From assembly GCA_914767715.1 (NCBI GenBank), contig OU612072.1:8866001-8930000 (forward strand): a stretch of DNA of 64,000 nucleotides, given 5' to 3'. A program made the position numbers and the translations under genes. This stretch comes from Membranipora membranacea. Taxonomy: Eukaryota > Bryozoa > Gymnolaemata > Cheilostomatida > Membraniporidae. Positions 10,263-23,138 of this stretch are shown piece by piece. Position 1 is the first letter of the stretch. The number at the start of each line of letters is the position of its first letter. The notes below the pieces were generated by a model. The model did not search any database. It saw nothing but the letters and a program-made list of their open reading frames with translations, and was not told where the DNA came from.

Positions 10263-13200
10263 ATGAAGAAACTGAATAAAGGAGCCATGTATAACAATGT
10301 CGCGTATGGACGAGAACAAGAAGCTGGTAGTGAAACTGGCAAAGGGCAGTATCCAGGTATTGGAGAGGAAGAATATATGATTTCTCACAGAGAACCGAAT
10401 GACTACGTTGATTGCAGCGGGAAACATGTATCAGAAAATGAACATGTTTCTGAGGAAGAATATGATGATACCTACCAGTACGATCAGGGGGAGACATACG
10501 CAGAGATAACCGTACCTGTACGGAAACGAATAAGCGGTAAGTGAGCTGTCAGTGAAGAAATAGTACAAATCATGTCTTTTGATACCCTTTTACAATGTGT
10601 TGTGCAATGATTGCCCAGTGAGACATTATCAGGTCACAAGAACATAGTGGAACAACCACATATACACAACTGATGCCATTATTCTGGACAACATTATCTA
10701 TACCTCAATGATTTCTCACCGAAAAGAAATTATTGATTGAGTGAAAGGGGAAAGCGGCAGTAATCTGCAAAACCACAGTGTGGATATCAAATTTATACAG
10801 TAACACGGTATGCTATGTTTGACATCCTATTTTGACCAATGATAGGGCAGAACAAATTTCACAAATTACTACATGGAACAGTTCTTAAGTATTGAACAAT
10901 ACTCGAAATCATGTATGCAAATGTCCCGACTTGGTTTACAGGAGCAAGCTGATATTCAATAGACAACTGGAAGAGGCCATGTGAAAGAGGAACTAGTCTT
11001 TTTCATCTTAACGTGGTTGACTGTCATATGGACACAAATTGTGAAACAAAGAAATTTCAATTTTACAAAAGTTTGAGTGCCCAAAGTAATAGAAGATTTT
11101 TGTACAGGGGTGATGAATGCTAATGAATGGCTTCTAATTTACTTTTCAAAACAGTTTTGTTAGTGGCCTCAGGCCTGTCACTTGAAAACATATATTTGAC
11201 ATAGGAGGAAGTTGAGTTAATTACATTGGTAGCTTGTTTCTAGTAATTGATGTTATTTAAAGAACAACATTGATGATTGGCAGAGTGGTGTCAGCCCTGA
11301 TCAGTTAGGGCAAGCATGCAAGTGCAAGTGTAAAACAGTCCAGGGTGTTGGGGAAGTAAATTTCCAAAGACCTCAAGTTTATTACAGTCCTCTTCAACAA
11401 CAAACACTCTACGCTACATCCTTGTATTTTATTTTCCGCTGTCAAAATATGTTCACACAAAACTAAGCAGTCAACATTGAAGGGAATGGTTATCGATGCG
11501 TATACATACACAGATATGGTCTGTGTTACTGGCCCCCAGATCTATCAGCAGGTAAAAGTTGATGGGCGGCTAGAGTACCATTGAAGGGTTTTCATCCTGT
11601 AGTGCAGGCCTAGAAGCTTTAGAACAAACCGTTCTTTCTTTTTATCTACAGAGGGTGATAATGTAAGTCAGCCAACCAAAACACCCGTACCCGTAACCCG
11701 TACAGTACCTTCATCAAAGAGAAAAGAAGAAGGAGATGAAGTTTTGATGAGAAAATATGTGGTGTGTGCGATCACAACATGCATCATAGTTGGGCTGACT
11801 GGATCAGTGATTCACCTGATGATTGGAATGAATAAGCTGTACTCCGAGCTAGATGACTTAAAACTTCACACACCTGGTACAATCATTTTGTCCCATATCT
11901 GTCAGGATAAAATTATATCAAATTGTTGGTTACCCTGAGCTGATGAGTCTGAGAAATCTACTCTAACCTGTTCTCATTTGATAGACAGTTTTCTGAGCTC
12001 TGATTTAGGCCTCAATTTGGAGTTGTCCTCTCTACAGTTTGGTACTTTTAACCCAGGCGCATAGGAAAAACGTGCTGAAAAGAGGGTTATCTTGAAAACC
12101 GCTTATAATAGGATAAAAACTATTTTTGATTCAGAATCTGCAACATTGAAAACTCATATGGACATTGTTTGGGAAATAATTTTAGTATTTGGATAGTCAA
12201 TTATAGCATTTTCTGCCTGTTTTGCGGACAATTTGGCAGAATCTTTCATGAGTTTCGTCACTAAATCTAAGATTTATCAACATTCAAGCCTCCAATGATT
12301 TGAAAACCCTGTCTCATAGGGTTTTCAATGGTGCAGACTCTGAATCAAAAACCATAACATATGCGGTTTTCAATATAACCCTCTTTCAGCAGGTTTTTCC
12401 TATGCGGCGTGGGTTAAAAAGTACCAAACTGGAGAGAGGACAACTCCGAAGTGAGGCATAAATAAGAGCCCAGAAAACTGTCTAGTGGTTGCCCTGTGAA
12501 CTTATTTATTGTTAAAGGGCAACCAGGGTTTCGCAGAAATGCAGTGATTGGTAGTAAAGAATGCGCTACGCAGCATCAGTTCTGTGCATGACGCTGTGCA
12601 AAACTCTTATTAATTGCTGACTCTTAGCAGAGCTACACTTCAGTTTAGGGGAGGTTTGTAGACATTGTTCTAATAATGATATTGCACAAACTAAACATAA
12701 CAGGAACAGGAAACTGTTCTGTGAGGTTCCATATAAGTTGAGTTCGAGCAGAATTTTAGCACCTGATGGATGAAATGTTACACAAGAATTCTCACTGAAT
12801 AATCATCCAATTTAGATTTGCTCTTTTTCCCTATGCATATGGTGCATTCTGCTCTCAATCAGTGAGAAATTGTTTGAAACCCTGTTTGCCATTTAAACTT
12901 GACCTGTCAGCCTGGCTATGTTAATTGGATCAGCAATGCCACAAATAAAGTGAGCACAACAAGTGTGCCTGGAATATTCCTCTCTTTACAATCATTACTA
13001 TTGCCAAATTAAATTTTCTAATTTGATATTCATTTCTATCTTAGGGCTGCAAACAGAGATTATTGATGAGAAGGAACTGAACCGTAAATTAATGGCAGTG
13101 AAAAAGCATTTTGATGACAAAGGTCACAACAGCTCAGTATTTCTGACAGCTGCTTTGGAGAGACTTGACCAATCAGTAGCAAGTGAAATCTCACTGCTAA

Positions 13201-15399
13201 ATAGATCAGCCAGAGCAGCAGGTATGAATCATCAATAATTATAATCTGTGATAGCTCAATGATTTCTTTTGATGATACATACAAGTTTAATTTCAATTGC
13301 CTTTGTGTGAGGTCAAAGGAGATCTCTGCAGCTTATTCTATCAGCCAGAGCACAAGATATGATCAATAATAACTCCCCATTATAGGTCAATAGTTTACTT
13401 TGAGTACGAAAACAAGCTGTCACTTCAATTGTCCTGTTGGAATTTCGTCACAATGCTGATCCAACAGAGATACAATATATGCGAAAATGAATAGGCAACC
13501 TTCAATTGATACTCGTTTACTGCCTTATTGGAAAAAAGTGTAACAAATAGTCCAAAACATACAAAGTATATCTCTGACCTAAGCTAGCCTGCATATTGGC
13601 CCCTTCCGCCCCCTCTCTCTCCTTACAAGCAGCAACTTCAGACTGCATGAATCATGTAAAGTTTTTGTGCTTCAGTGAAGAATAAACATCATTTGCTTAC
13701 AGAAAAGGAGGTCAGGAGTTATGCAGACCTAAAAATTGCTGACCTGCGTAATTCTTTACTTACAGCACTTCTCCATGAATGTAAGTACTCATACTAATAC
13801 GTAGAAAATTTCCGGAGTGATTTGGGGAAGGTGGCACAGCCTGGGTAAATCCAGTTGACAAGGAAGGACAACTTTGAATATAAATTGCAGTGGTTGTGAG
13901 TTTGAACTAAAATAGCAGTTAGATTTGATGCTACCGGTTTATTGGTCATGTGATAACAATGCGGGATTTAAACAAATGTGATTCACTCAAGAGAGTCTTT
14001 AATTTCTAAGCTTATGTTAGTAAAAGTTACACAACCAGCATGGCAGGGAATCCCATGAACACAGAAGAAGAATGAAAAAGTCAAACCAAGCAGTACCCCA
14101 TGGCTATCTGTGTATCTTGCCCATACAGTTAAAGTTAGTTGTGATAGGTGTTTTTATCGTAAATCCGAATTCATGAAAATAATAGGTATATGTCACAACA
14201 TTGAAGAGATCACGCAGGCGGTTCCGCCTATCCTTGTCACGCGGCCTTGTCACCCATAGCTGTGTGACAAGGCTAGGTTCCACTCTCCCCATCCACAAGG
14301 CTAGGTTCCACTCTCCCCATCCACCCCAGGCTAGTATTTGGGTACTTTCCAAAATAATTTCTTACGACTGCTTATTAATTTCATATAGTTAGCAACGACA
14401 ACATGGCATGTTGTTCAGTGCATAGCAGTCCTAGTATATATGTCTTGCTATAAAGCAAAATTTCAGGGGCCTGCCAAGGTGAGGGCAGCATGTGCTGCCA
14501 GTTGGTAATATAATCTCCAATCAGAGTTCAGTTTATGAGGTTCTGTGAATGTGCATTAGTTGCATCATCATTACCTTTGGCCAAGCAATAAAAAAGTATT
14601 AGGTTATTGTGCCGACCAGATTTTAATAACATTGTTCAGTTAAATACAGGTATGTTTAACTGTCAAACTGCACTCGTAGACATTTTTCGCAAATCTTGAA
14701 TGTTTCTATTATTCAGGCTATTGGTGCAGTAACGCATCCCCATGTAGCACAATGGATTTGGACACAGATGAGAGAGAGATGAGTTTCTGGCAGTGCTCAG
14801 AAGGCTTTATTAAGACTGAAGGTTACCCTGTTACAAATTACACCTCAAACCAACTGCACACTTGGTCATTCTACCTGAATAATCGTTATAGTGAGATGCA
14901 GATTACACTTCAGCAGTTTGGGGTAAGTTTGGAACTCTACAGCAAATAACCGCAGAGGATTGTCGAACCTGATTCCGCTTTGCTTAGATCTTCCACCAAA
15001 CGGCTTATTTGAGGGCGAGGAAGGTTGTACCATCTGATGCAAATTTTGAGGGGAGCCAGCTCGTCTCTTCTTTCCGCCCATTTTAGGGTGAACAACTCCT
15101 TTCTTTGAATGTAATACTTTTCCCCTCTTATATTATATTTGTAAACTGAATACTGCAAACGATTAATGTACCATAAGGATACTGATAAAGAATTGGATGT
15201 ATTTTGACAGCTGGAAAGCGGTATTGGTTGCGGTTACGATTATCTGCAGGTGAATCAGTTCCCAAGACTATGTGGTACCAAGCCCACCAATAAAACTTTG
15301 ACTTACGATATCAAAAACTTCTTTGCGGTAACAATGACCTTCAAGACAGATGGCACTAAGACTGGAAAAGGATTTGAACTACATTTCAAATTTGCCTAA
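10263..15399 (+). CDS. Type II membrane receptor-like protein with tyrosine-rich tail and CUB domain
   Basis: Exons are 10263-10536, 11652-11876, 13045-13221, 13703-13780, 14717-14922 and 15211-15399. They sum to 1149 nt (382 aa plus TAA) with consistent phases (1,1,1,1,0). There is no signal peptide. Residues 1-127 are a hydrophilic, presumably cytoplasmic tail with many tyrosines in acidic context (MYNNVAYG, EEEYMISH, NDYVDC, EEEYDDTYQY, ETYAEITV). A basic patch (SSKRK) precedes a membrane segment at about 128-151 (VVCAITTCIIVGLTG). Exons 3-4 give a helical, heptad-like stalk. Residues about 278-381 form a CUB domain (GFIKTEGYPVTNY, LQQFGLESGIGCGYDYL, RLCG, TGKGFELHF). The usual second CUB cysteine before the tryptophan is absent (LHTW), and an extra cluster, CYWCSNASPC, precedes the domain. 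YNNV fits a GRB2-type YxNx site and YAEI resembles Src-family SH2 targets, suggesting signalling. Function is inferred. The in-frame extension upstream of 10263 has no ATG. Confidence 0.85.
11982..12484. mobile_element. Palindromic MITE in CUB receptor intron 2
   Basis: Long terminal inverted repeats (about 130 bp each) begin TAGACAGTTTTCTG and end CAGAAAACTGTCTA. They share blocks such as GGAGTTGTCCTCTCT and AGTTTGGTACTTTT. The outermost TA on each side could be a TA target duplication, as in Tc1/mariner-type MITEs, but other readings are possible. It has no coding capacity. It lies in the segment missing from the right arm, so no empty site can be compared. Confidence 0.75.
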
Positions 15400-18300
15400 A
15401 ATTTGATTTAATCGCTCTGAGTGTGTCCTGATGCACTGATATCTATATGTCTGGATTTAAATTTTCAAACATTAGTCGCTATACCTTGTACTCAGGCAGC
15501 GTTATCTAACGACGCTGGAGAATCTTTCAATTCGTCATCTTTTGAAGCTCTACGAGGGCTAGAATGGACTTGCTAGTAGTTGACTCTCAATTTTAAAAGA
15601 GCGTAATAAGCACCCTCGCCCAAAAAAATTAAGTTTCTTTTTATATTTATCCATATTTCTCCATATTATTTTCATTTATTATGAAACTACACCATTACTA
15701 GCTGTGCCCTAACCATCATGATGCTTCTGGCGGCTCATTATTAGCAATGCATCTCTGTTTTATTCAATAACCATATTAAAGCCCCATAGTCACTCGTTGC
15801 ACTGAGACCAATCTATACTATTTTACAATGAAAAGCCCGTGTGCGGTGTTCATATCACAAAACATTAGTGTATCTCCATACCATGATTTAGTATTGTGGA
15901 TGTGAATTGTTACCGTTACCGTTAATGTATATCCTTTCTGCAGTAATTGAAACATGTTATTTATCCTCCTTTTTTATATTTCGATAGACCATGTGGCAAA
16001 AATAAACATAATATTCTTATGGCATTCATACCATCTTATATTTCAATAATAATCAACTCTTCCAAGCAACACTCATGAGTTTACGCTCTATGAGGATGTA
16101 ACTAAGATATATTCATGGTCCGCAGATCCATCAATGCCCTGCGGCATGTTCCAATAATATTTTATAATAAAGCAAATTTGAGCTAGTTTATTTCATCTGT
16201 TCTCAGGAGTGAAACTAACTGTTACAAATTTGACAAGACGCTTCCTCATTTTTTTGAATTTGAATTTGATATAAAATTGAACAGAGCATTCAAAGTAATT
16301 TCCATTTAACGGCATCTTAAAAATCTGCATGCACAACTGATATCAAACTATGAATGGAAAAACGAAGGACTATTACTGAGAGAAGTCCTTTATATCTGTA
16401 TTTAACGCCCAAAAGTTCTTGTGTTGAATTTGAAGTTTTTGGATGACTTCCACAGCACATGTGCGAAATGATGAGACCAACATGCTTCTCTGAAGCACAG
16501 GGGCTAGACTAATTCATTTTGACTAAGTACCTTGTTGTAGTTTGTTGACATTGAGACCTAAGGTATAGCCACTGCCATGCCAAATCTCTTGGAGTTGCTT
16601 ACCTTGAGAAGAAAAGCGCAAAAATCAGCGTGCTGCAGAGATTAATTATTGTGCTCTGTATAAGCGCAGAGAATTGATTCAAATTGACACTATTGAGTGA
16701 ATTAGTACGAAAAAGAAGAAAGACTTGTGATCTGAATAGGTCAAAGTCAGCTGTTTGCAGAAGATAAAAACTCTCACCTGAAAAATTGTTCATAATATTA
16801 GCAATAACTTTCAGTGTGTCGTTGGTTCTGAAAATACACTGCAATCAGACAAAACTGTACCGGATTGTTGAAAACACCAACATTGCCAATTTGACCCTTC
16901 AACTGGTCATAAATGTTCTAAGAACTGCAAATTTGTTGATCAATATTGCGGAGGTTCATACAAAAATGGTCAATCACATTTAAATCGTCTTCCCTTAAAA
17001 TATGAGCCGACAACTTATCTATCTAAAAAACACCATTTCATAAAGAAATCTACATTTGTAATACATTTACTAGAAACAAATTTTTCTTTCTGGCTGTACA
17101 ATAACAAGCAATGATTAAGTTTGGAAGTAAAGAAGCCATATCTTTTTTTTATACACTAGGTCTCATTTTGACCACCCCTTTAACAGGCCACCTTTTGCTT
17201 AGGCGGCTTTTGTAGGGTAGGACTCTATTACCTGCTGCAGCAGGCTACTCTTTCTTGAAGAGGCATAGGAAGATCATTATATGAAGAAGATATCATGGAT
17301 TATTGGTCCTGATAAGAACATTCTTGGCTAGGCTGAAAGAAATGCTGCTCCGAAATCGTAAAAACTGGTGTCAGGTTTCAAACCTGGATCATATGACCAA
17401 AAGACCTTGTCCTTGCCTATCAGATCACTCCTGACTCTTTATTATTCGAGGGCCATCAGAAGGGGAGCGGCGAGGAATTTAATTTTGGAGGGGTTTCGAA
17501 CTCATGAGGTTATGCACAAGCCAACAAAGTCTCTCTTCTTCACCCTCATAACAATGAAGAGAATATAAAATTATGTTTGGTAATGTTTTGGAACAAAGCA
17601 CAGCTACCTATGGAAGCAAAATACTGACACACACACCTTACCAATATAATGTAGATTCTGCAACTCTTTCATAGTTTGTATGTCTTGATCATTTGTTATT
17701 GCAAAAGGTGAAGCAGAATATCATAATATATCAATGATACCTTTCCAGGACTTCTTTACAAACCTCAACCGACAGGCGTTTGTAGTGAGTACTCAGGAAT
17801 TAACGGATTTTCTGTCTAACACTCCCACGAGCTAAAATACAGATATTAATGGTATTTTATATCCTACCGCCTGCCATTTAAAACTGTTGGTATATACAGA
17901 GAATGCTCAGGCATCTATATGATTTTGGCATAACCAAATTAATGTGCAAAACTGATGGTACATGGGGCCTATATAATGTCTTTGCAACTTTCTTACCTCA
18001 TACTTATTGTCCAAAACTAGTGGCTGATTTTTACTTCAGTTTTGTCATAGGCTTTTAGCATCCTATCAATCTGAAGTGTTGGAAGATGAAATGTCAGTTT
18101 AAATTCAATTATTTTGATCATGTCACATTTGGTTTATAATACAAAATTAGTTTTTGTTTCCATACCAGCTTTTGCCTAAACTGCTTGTGCACAGTGGGTG
18201 CTTAGTCATTCATGTAATTTTTCTCTAACCGATAACTGTTCAAGCCTGATGGTACATGAGCAAGACATTGTTACAACCTCCTTGCCTCCCACCTCTTGCC

Positions 18301-19140
18301 CAAAACTACATTGTTTTGTTTTTGTCCGCCAAATTGTATTGACTTCAAATATTCAATTTAGTCACATCCCAAGTCTGCAAGTGAAGATATTTCCAACAGG
18401 TACCACACATCAACAGGATATGATTAAGTTAGGTGGTAGTTTTTGTGCCTGGTAAAGAGATCAATTTATATTGCTGTCCATTATCTATTCAATTTTATTT
18501 TTCCTAAGACATCAGTGTCATAGTCACCTGATTTTGCTGTTGTTAGCCATTATAGCCCACAACATAAATTTGATACTAATTAACAGCTTCATCTTCTTCA
18601 AAAACCTTTGTCAACAACTGCTGGTAAACCGTGGGTACATCGATGGAATCTTGTTTTGACTATTTGTGTCCATTTCTGCTGGGTCCCAGCAGTCAAACAA
18701 CGAATATAACATTTCTGCTTCCACCCACTAATATAGTAGTAATTGGTGTCATTTTACTTGCGCACCTTAGCTCTGAAAGGCGGTAATAATTGTTCATGAT
18801 TTTTTGGGATCTGGCACAGACTCTGTCAATTATCATCTTACGCTTAACAGCAATTATACAGAAGTTGCTAGTCTCGACATCATGATGGCGAATATGACAA
18901 CAGCTTGATCCATACTAAGTTTTGGTTCGACAATAATTTTTTTCTATTTCTCAACTGTTCCAATGTTATGAATTAAATCAAAATTCATAACTCAAGTAAT
19001 ATTCAGTTTTGTAGAATTCAGAAAGTTACAGCTGTAACAAAAAGTATAGCTGCCCTCCTTTTAAAACTAAGTAAGTTTAATTGTTCTGCAAAGATTAGGG
19101 AAACAACGGCCTCTTATCCTAGCCGAGCTAACATGATGAT
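15400..19140. other. Arm B DNA without a recognised gene
   Basis: Matched in inverted orientation by about 59850-63485. Short frames at 16599-16844 (-), 18198-18455 (+) and 18471-18659 (+) have partners in the other arm but no recognisable motifs. Two diverged repeat-like blocks occur at about 17880-18030 and 18166-18320 (shared words GATGGTACATG, CAAAACTA). I cannot support a gene here. Confidence 0.45.
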
Positions 19141-20258
19141 TCAGCGTAGGAGGACCACTGGTAGAGCGAGGGCTGCTAGCAAACCAGTTAAAGAGATAGT
19201 CGCATGTCCAGCATGGTTTGCATATAATGCCAAAGCCTTCCCAGGAGATGGTGTTTTGTCAGATCCAATGGTGCTGTTCACTTTACCACAAGTTAATACA
19301 ACTAAAATCACATGTAAATATGAAATGATTTGAAAACCATGATTCAAATCGCATTGTATTATGCGACATGCACTGTTTTTAAGCTTGTGTGACTCGAATT
19401 TCCATTTGAAATGTTCATATAACCACTGAATAGCCAAAATAAACAGAAATGGACAAAGATGTTTAGCATGTTTTATTACTTTCGATAATGTTGTGTGATT
19501 GAAGAAGGAGTTTAACTTACCATTTTTAACTTGGTTATTGAGAGATCTTGTCTGGAATTTACAGTTTGTGGTAGCACCATGGGCACATTCTATCTTTGAA
19601 CCAATGATGGTGAAATTATCTCCGATTCTGGTATTACTTGAGCACATCTGATTAGTACAACTGCAGGTGTAACAGCGGGTGGCTGAGCTTACTGCAGCAG
19701 TGGCTACCAAAAACCTTTCATGTAAACTTTACCATTGAGCAGCTTTGCATTGTATTGTTGGTGGCAACCAGTTGGTTTCAAAGTGGATGCAGGGACCTTT
19801 ACTAAAAAAAACAACAGGTCGCTTTTAAAATGCTAACTCTTTGCACTATTTAAAGCAGTGAATTTCGGTTAAGACTGCTAGTGATCCTACCAAAGTCTAA
19901 TTAAGGCCTCAATTACAGAAGAGGTTCGAAGCTGAAACCTCATTATTATTCATCATTGCTGAGGCAATTCAGAGCTAGTGTACGGAAATTTAACTTTTTA
20001 GAAAAACGCACACTGATTAAGAAGTAAAGCCAGTAATACTATCAAACTAGTGGAGGTAAACTCATTTTGATTGATCATAATTTAAATGCAATTGTTCAAA
20101 AGGGTCATGATTTCCTTAATTGCTATGAAAGCCAAATTTCAACAGTTCAAGTCTAAAAAACCAAGGTTAACATTCACAATTATCTTGTACAGGCGTCGTC
20201 ATAAATAAAACATACTAAGACTTACCAGCAAGAAACAGTGACAAAGCTTGTACATCAT
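19141..20258 (-). pseudogene. Small cysteine-rich, probably GPI-anchored protein, left copy (exon 1 frameshift)
   Basis: Exons on the minus strand are 20258-20226, 19801-19733, 19691-19521 and 19301-19141. Exons 2-4 join in phase 1 and encode eight cysteines (CHQQ, RCYTCSCTNQMC, ECAHG, NCKF, LTCGK). A C-terminal hydrophobic run (SLTGLLAALALPVVLLR) then ends at TGA, typical of a GPI-attachment signal. Exon 1 should be a signal peptide. In this copy it is 33 nt against 40 nt in the right arm, because 7 bp are missing after ATGATGTACAAGCTT. This shifts the frame so that exon 2 begins with a stop. The intact arrangement would encode 146 aa. Intron 2 is only 41 bp but needed, since read-through meets TAG. 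The family is not recognised; Ly6-like is possible but unproven. The copy is probably inactive unless another start is used. Confidence 0.65.
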
Positions 20259-20259
20259 G

Positions 20260-22670
20260 AATGTAAAGAAGAGATTTTGTTGGTGCAGAGCAATTCCTCG
20301 GGCGCTGCACACAGACAAAACTTGAAATAACATATCGAGTCCCTGCCAGTGATATGATATTTGTTTTCATGGCATGGGGGTGTGGCTTGAGACAGGGTTA
20401 GAAGTATTATACAATTCAATTATTATGTTAATCAGAGCGTGTCACATTATATGCTACGCTATTTTTGGTATGACAGTTTAAAAATAAGACCAGCTTGCCC
20501 CTCTCCAAATGTTTCTTTTGGTTCAGTACAAACAATATTTAAAACATATTTGTTTGCATAAGGTTTTCCCCGATATGGTTATGATTTATACTTCATTGAG
20601 ATGGATGTTGTTTTGTACAAGTATAAGGGTCAGGGAGAATTTTTGAGTTACTCAGCCTTAGTCACCAAACGAGTCAATGACATTTCATGCCAGCCTACGA
20701 ACACCCACACAAGCAAAAATCTACCCTTGCCAACCTACACCAATGGATTTAGAGAGAATCCTTAACATACAGTATTTGTGGTTGTAATAGACTGCCTAAA
20801 GTGTCAAAAGATTTGAAAAAAACCTTTCTGTTATCCTTGAATGTTGTCCAATTGTTCAGCAAAAAGAGGGACTCAATGCTGACCTGAAGATGGTAATAAA
20901 TTCCAATTTATGTGTGACTGCTCTGGCTGGGTGTCAAATATTTGACATGGTTCCATTAAGATATACTACTCAATAATTATATGATTGTAGCTATAGAGAA
21001 ACCCATTTCACTTTAATGAGTCACACAATTGATGTGTACAAATCCGATAAGACAATTTCTCAGCTGTTTGAGTTTTCACAACTTGTTAGCTGATATAATT
21101 TATATGATCATTGAATCGAAGTTCCTGAAATAATAAGCAACAAAGAAACACCCGTAGTATTGATGCAGATACCAAAACCATAACAACTATAACAACTCTT
21201 TTTTTCTAAAAATACGAAATAGGAATTAATCTGAAGAATTTGCTTTTAATTTGACAATAAATAGCTGTTTATACCTGTTATATTTTGGTTCCAGCCACTT
21301 TTTGTCCAAAAATGCTGGTATCCAGTGGGTGCTGAGGCATTTATGTGATGGTATAACAGACCCCATAAGATATTATTGCAATTTCCTTGCTTCCGGCGGT
21401 TAATTTTCACCACAAATGTGTAGCAACCATAGTGATAACCACGCAACCCTCTATGCTTTTAGTTGCTAGGTGGCTCCTGCACCTATAAATTAATGTGTGT
21501 TATCATGCCGCCATAATTCAGTTCTGATCATAAGGAGGGGAAATCCCTCCGTGTTTTTTTAACGCACGCACGCATGCACGCACGCACGCACGCACACACG
21601 CACACACGCACGCACATACGCACGCACGCACGCACTAGGTATATTCATAGATTCAGGAAATAATGCGCTTAATTGAAAGGCCTGGAAAGCAACAAATTCA
21701 AGCAAGGTGACCATAATACTTTGCTTTCAAAAGTGTTGCCCATACTAAATGAAAGATCCAGAGGGCTCACTTGTGACCACTTCCTTATTTGGCATTTGTG
21801 TGCATTCTGAGCTCAGCAGTAAAGAAATACTATCAATTGCCTGGCCACGTTGCAATATCCTTTTAAAACACCAAAGCATGATTCCCTGTACATATGAATA
21901 TAAAAAGGGACGTTTTTGTTAGGCAATTTCCGATATTTGAAACCCTTTATGAATGTTTACGGGAATCGAGACATGGGTTCCTACACATGTATATGTCATA
22001 AACATGAAACAGTTTTCTTGATTGACCTCATTGAAGTTTGTACTATGCTTGATGAAACAAAACAAAGCTATCTGTAGAAGACATACTACAGGCCTTCTTA
22101 GCGAAAATTGATAAATGTATAAATGTATACTTCTCTTTCCAGGATCAAAGAAGATCGCTCAAGATTGCATCCGGTGAAGATCCAAATCATAAAATGTCTC
22201 CTGTGGCAATTTATGGCTACATCTGCAAAACAAACCATTGCCTGCATAGATAGTTTATGGTCGGTGCTACTGAATGAATGAAATCTTTGTAAAACATTCC
22301 TCATCCATTTTATGCTGGGTTATTTTGTTTCCAACAACTTTCTCTCTGATCTGTCTTAGTCAGGGAACAAAATTAAATAAATGGAGGTATCCCGTGTTTA
22401 TTTTGTGTTTTGTTGGTTGTATATAAATCAAGCTGTTTGATTTGTTGTTGGAGCGTGACCATTGTGTCAATGACTTATAAATGACTAATAACAATCGTAT
22501 ATCGACTGTATATCAACTGATTATAATTGTGATGCGCATGCCAATTTATACTTTCGGCAGCATGGTAAATGAGCACATGACTTAATTAGTGGTCACTGCA
22601 CATGAGGACACAACATCCCGCTTTAGTAAAATATTCCTGTTTGGGTTAATACTGCACCATGAAGGCAATA
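20260..22670. other. Arm B DNA with dispersed repeats, no recognised gene
   Basis: Matched by about 55200-59220 in the right arm. A block around 21290-21400 (TTTTTGTCCAAAAATGCTGG then CCAGTGGGTGCTGAGG) belongs to a repeat family. It has one copy here and two at about 57940-58120 on the right. The site near 21900 is the empty target of the fold-back element at 55743-57440. A 68-codon frame at 22098-22304 (-) is open in both arms but has no motif. Confidence 0.45.
21562..21636. repeat. ACGC/CACG microsatellite
   Basis: Repeats of CGCA and CACG with minor interruptions. The right arm has only a single AGTGCGTGCG at the matching place (about 57713), so this expanded after the duplication or shrank on the right. 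Confidence 0.85.
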
Positions 22671-22671
22671 A

Positions 22672-23138
22672 CTACTTTTGGTGACTCCATAGTTTTCTTA
22701 TATTTAACTGAATTTGCTTGGGTTGCGAGAAATATTGTTTAATTATGTTTTGAATATTTAGATGGTTAGAGTCTTTAAAAAACTTTCTCAGTCGCTTCTT
22801 GTCTTTAGCATAAATGGACGTATACAAAATAGGCAGACAGTATGTGAGAATAGAAATAATAAAACTTTTAAATAGCATTGATGAGAGAAGTTTGGTACTA
22901 GTGTGACAACTGACAAAAGTTTTTAATGATATGCATCCTCTGAGAGGCTTTAGTAACAAGATTATCAACACGAGACTCAAAACGTAATTTGTTATCAATT
23001 AAAACTCCCAGGCACTTAAAATTATCACATAATTCAATTTCTATACCATCTAATTGCATAGTTGTACTGTCGGGTTTATCTCTTTTGGTACACAAAAGCA
23101 TTTCTTGAGTTTTGGATGGATTTAAAGATGGATCTAGT
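22672..23138 (-). pseudogene. Non-LTR reverse transcriptase, 3' part (left arm), split by a hAT element
   Basis: The minus strand encodes the C-terminal reverse transcriptase region (LDGIEIELCDNFKC, LGVLIDNKLRFESRVDNLV, SILTYCLPILYTSIYAKDKKRLRKFFKD) across two frames. Its upstream half, with the GTPQGSVL and YADD motifs, lies at 28528-28800 beyond the inserted hAT-like element. A frameshift near 22990 and the insertion make it dead. It is the same family as 5437-6033. Confidence 0.85.

Larger units (their letters stand above)
8446..15054. other. 6.6-kb segment present only in the left B arm
   Basis: In the right arm the sequence matching 8275-8445 is joined directly to that matching 15055 onward (junction near 63830/63831), with at most 1 bp of shared sequence at the joint. 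The segment holds exons 1-5 of the CUB receptor gene. A deletion on the right is therefore simpler than an insertion on the left. From 8446 to about 9880 no gene is recognised; a 90-codon open frame at 8405-8677 has no motif and straddles the breakpoint. Confidence 0.75.

Noticed and set aside
22098-22304. 68-codon minus frame, also open in the right arm (55340-55546)
   Set aside because: Retention in both arms is expected from recent duplication. There is no motif, splice context or biased codon pattern visible.
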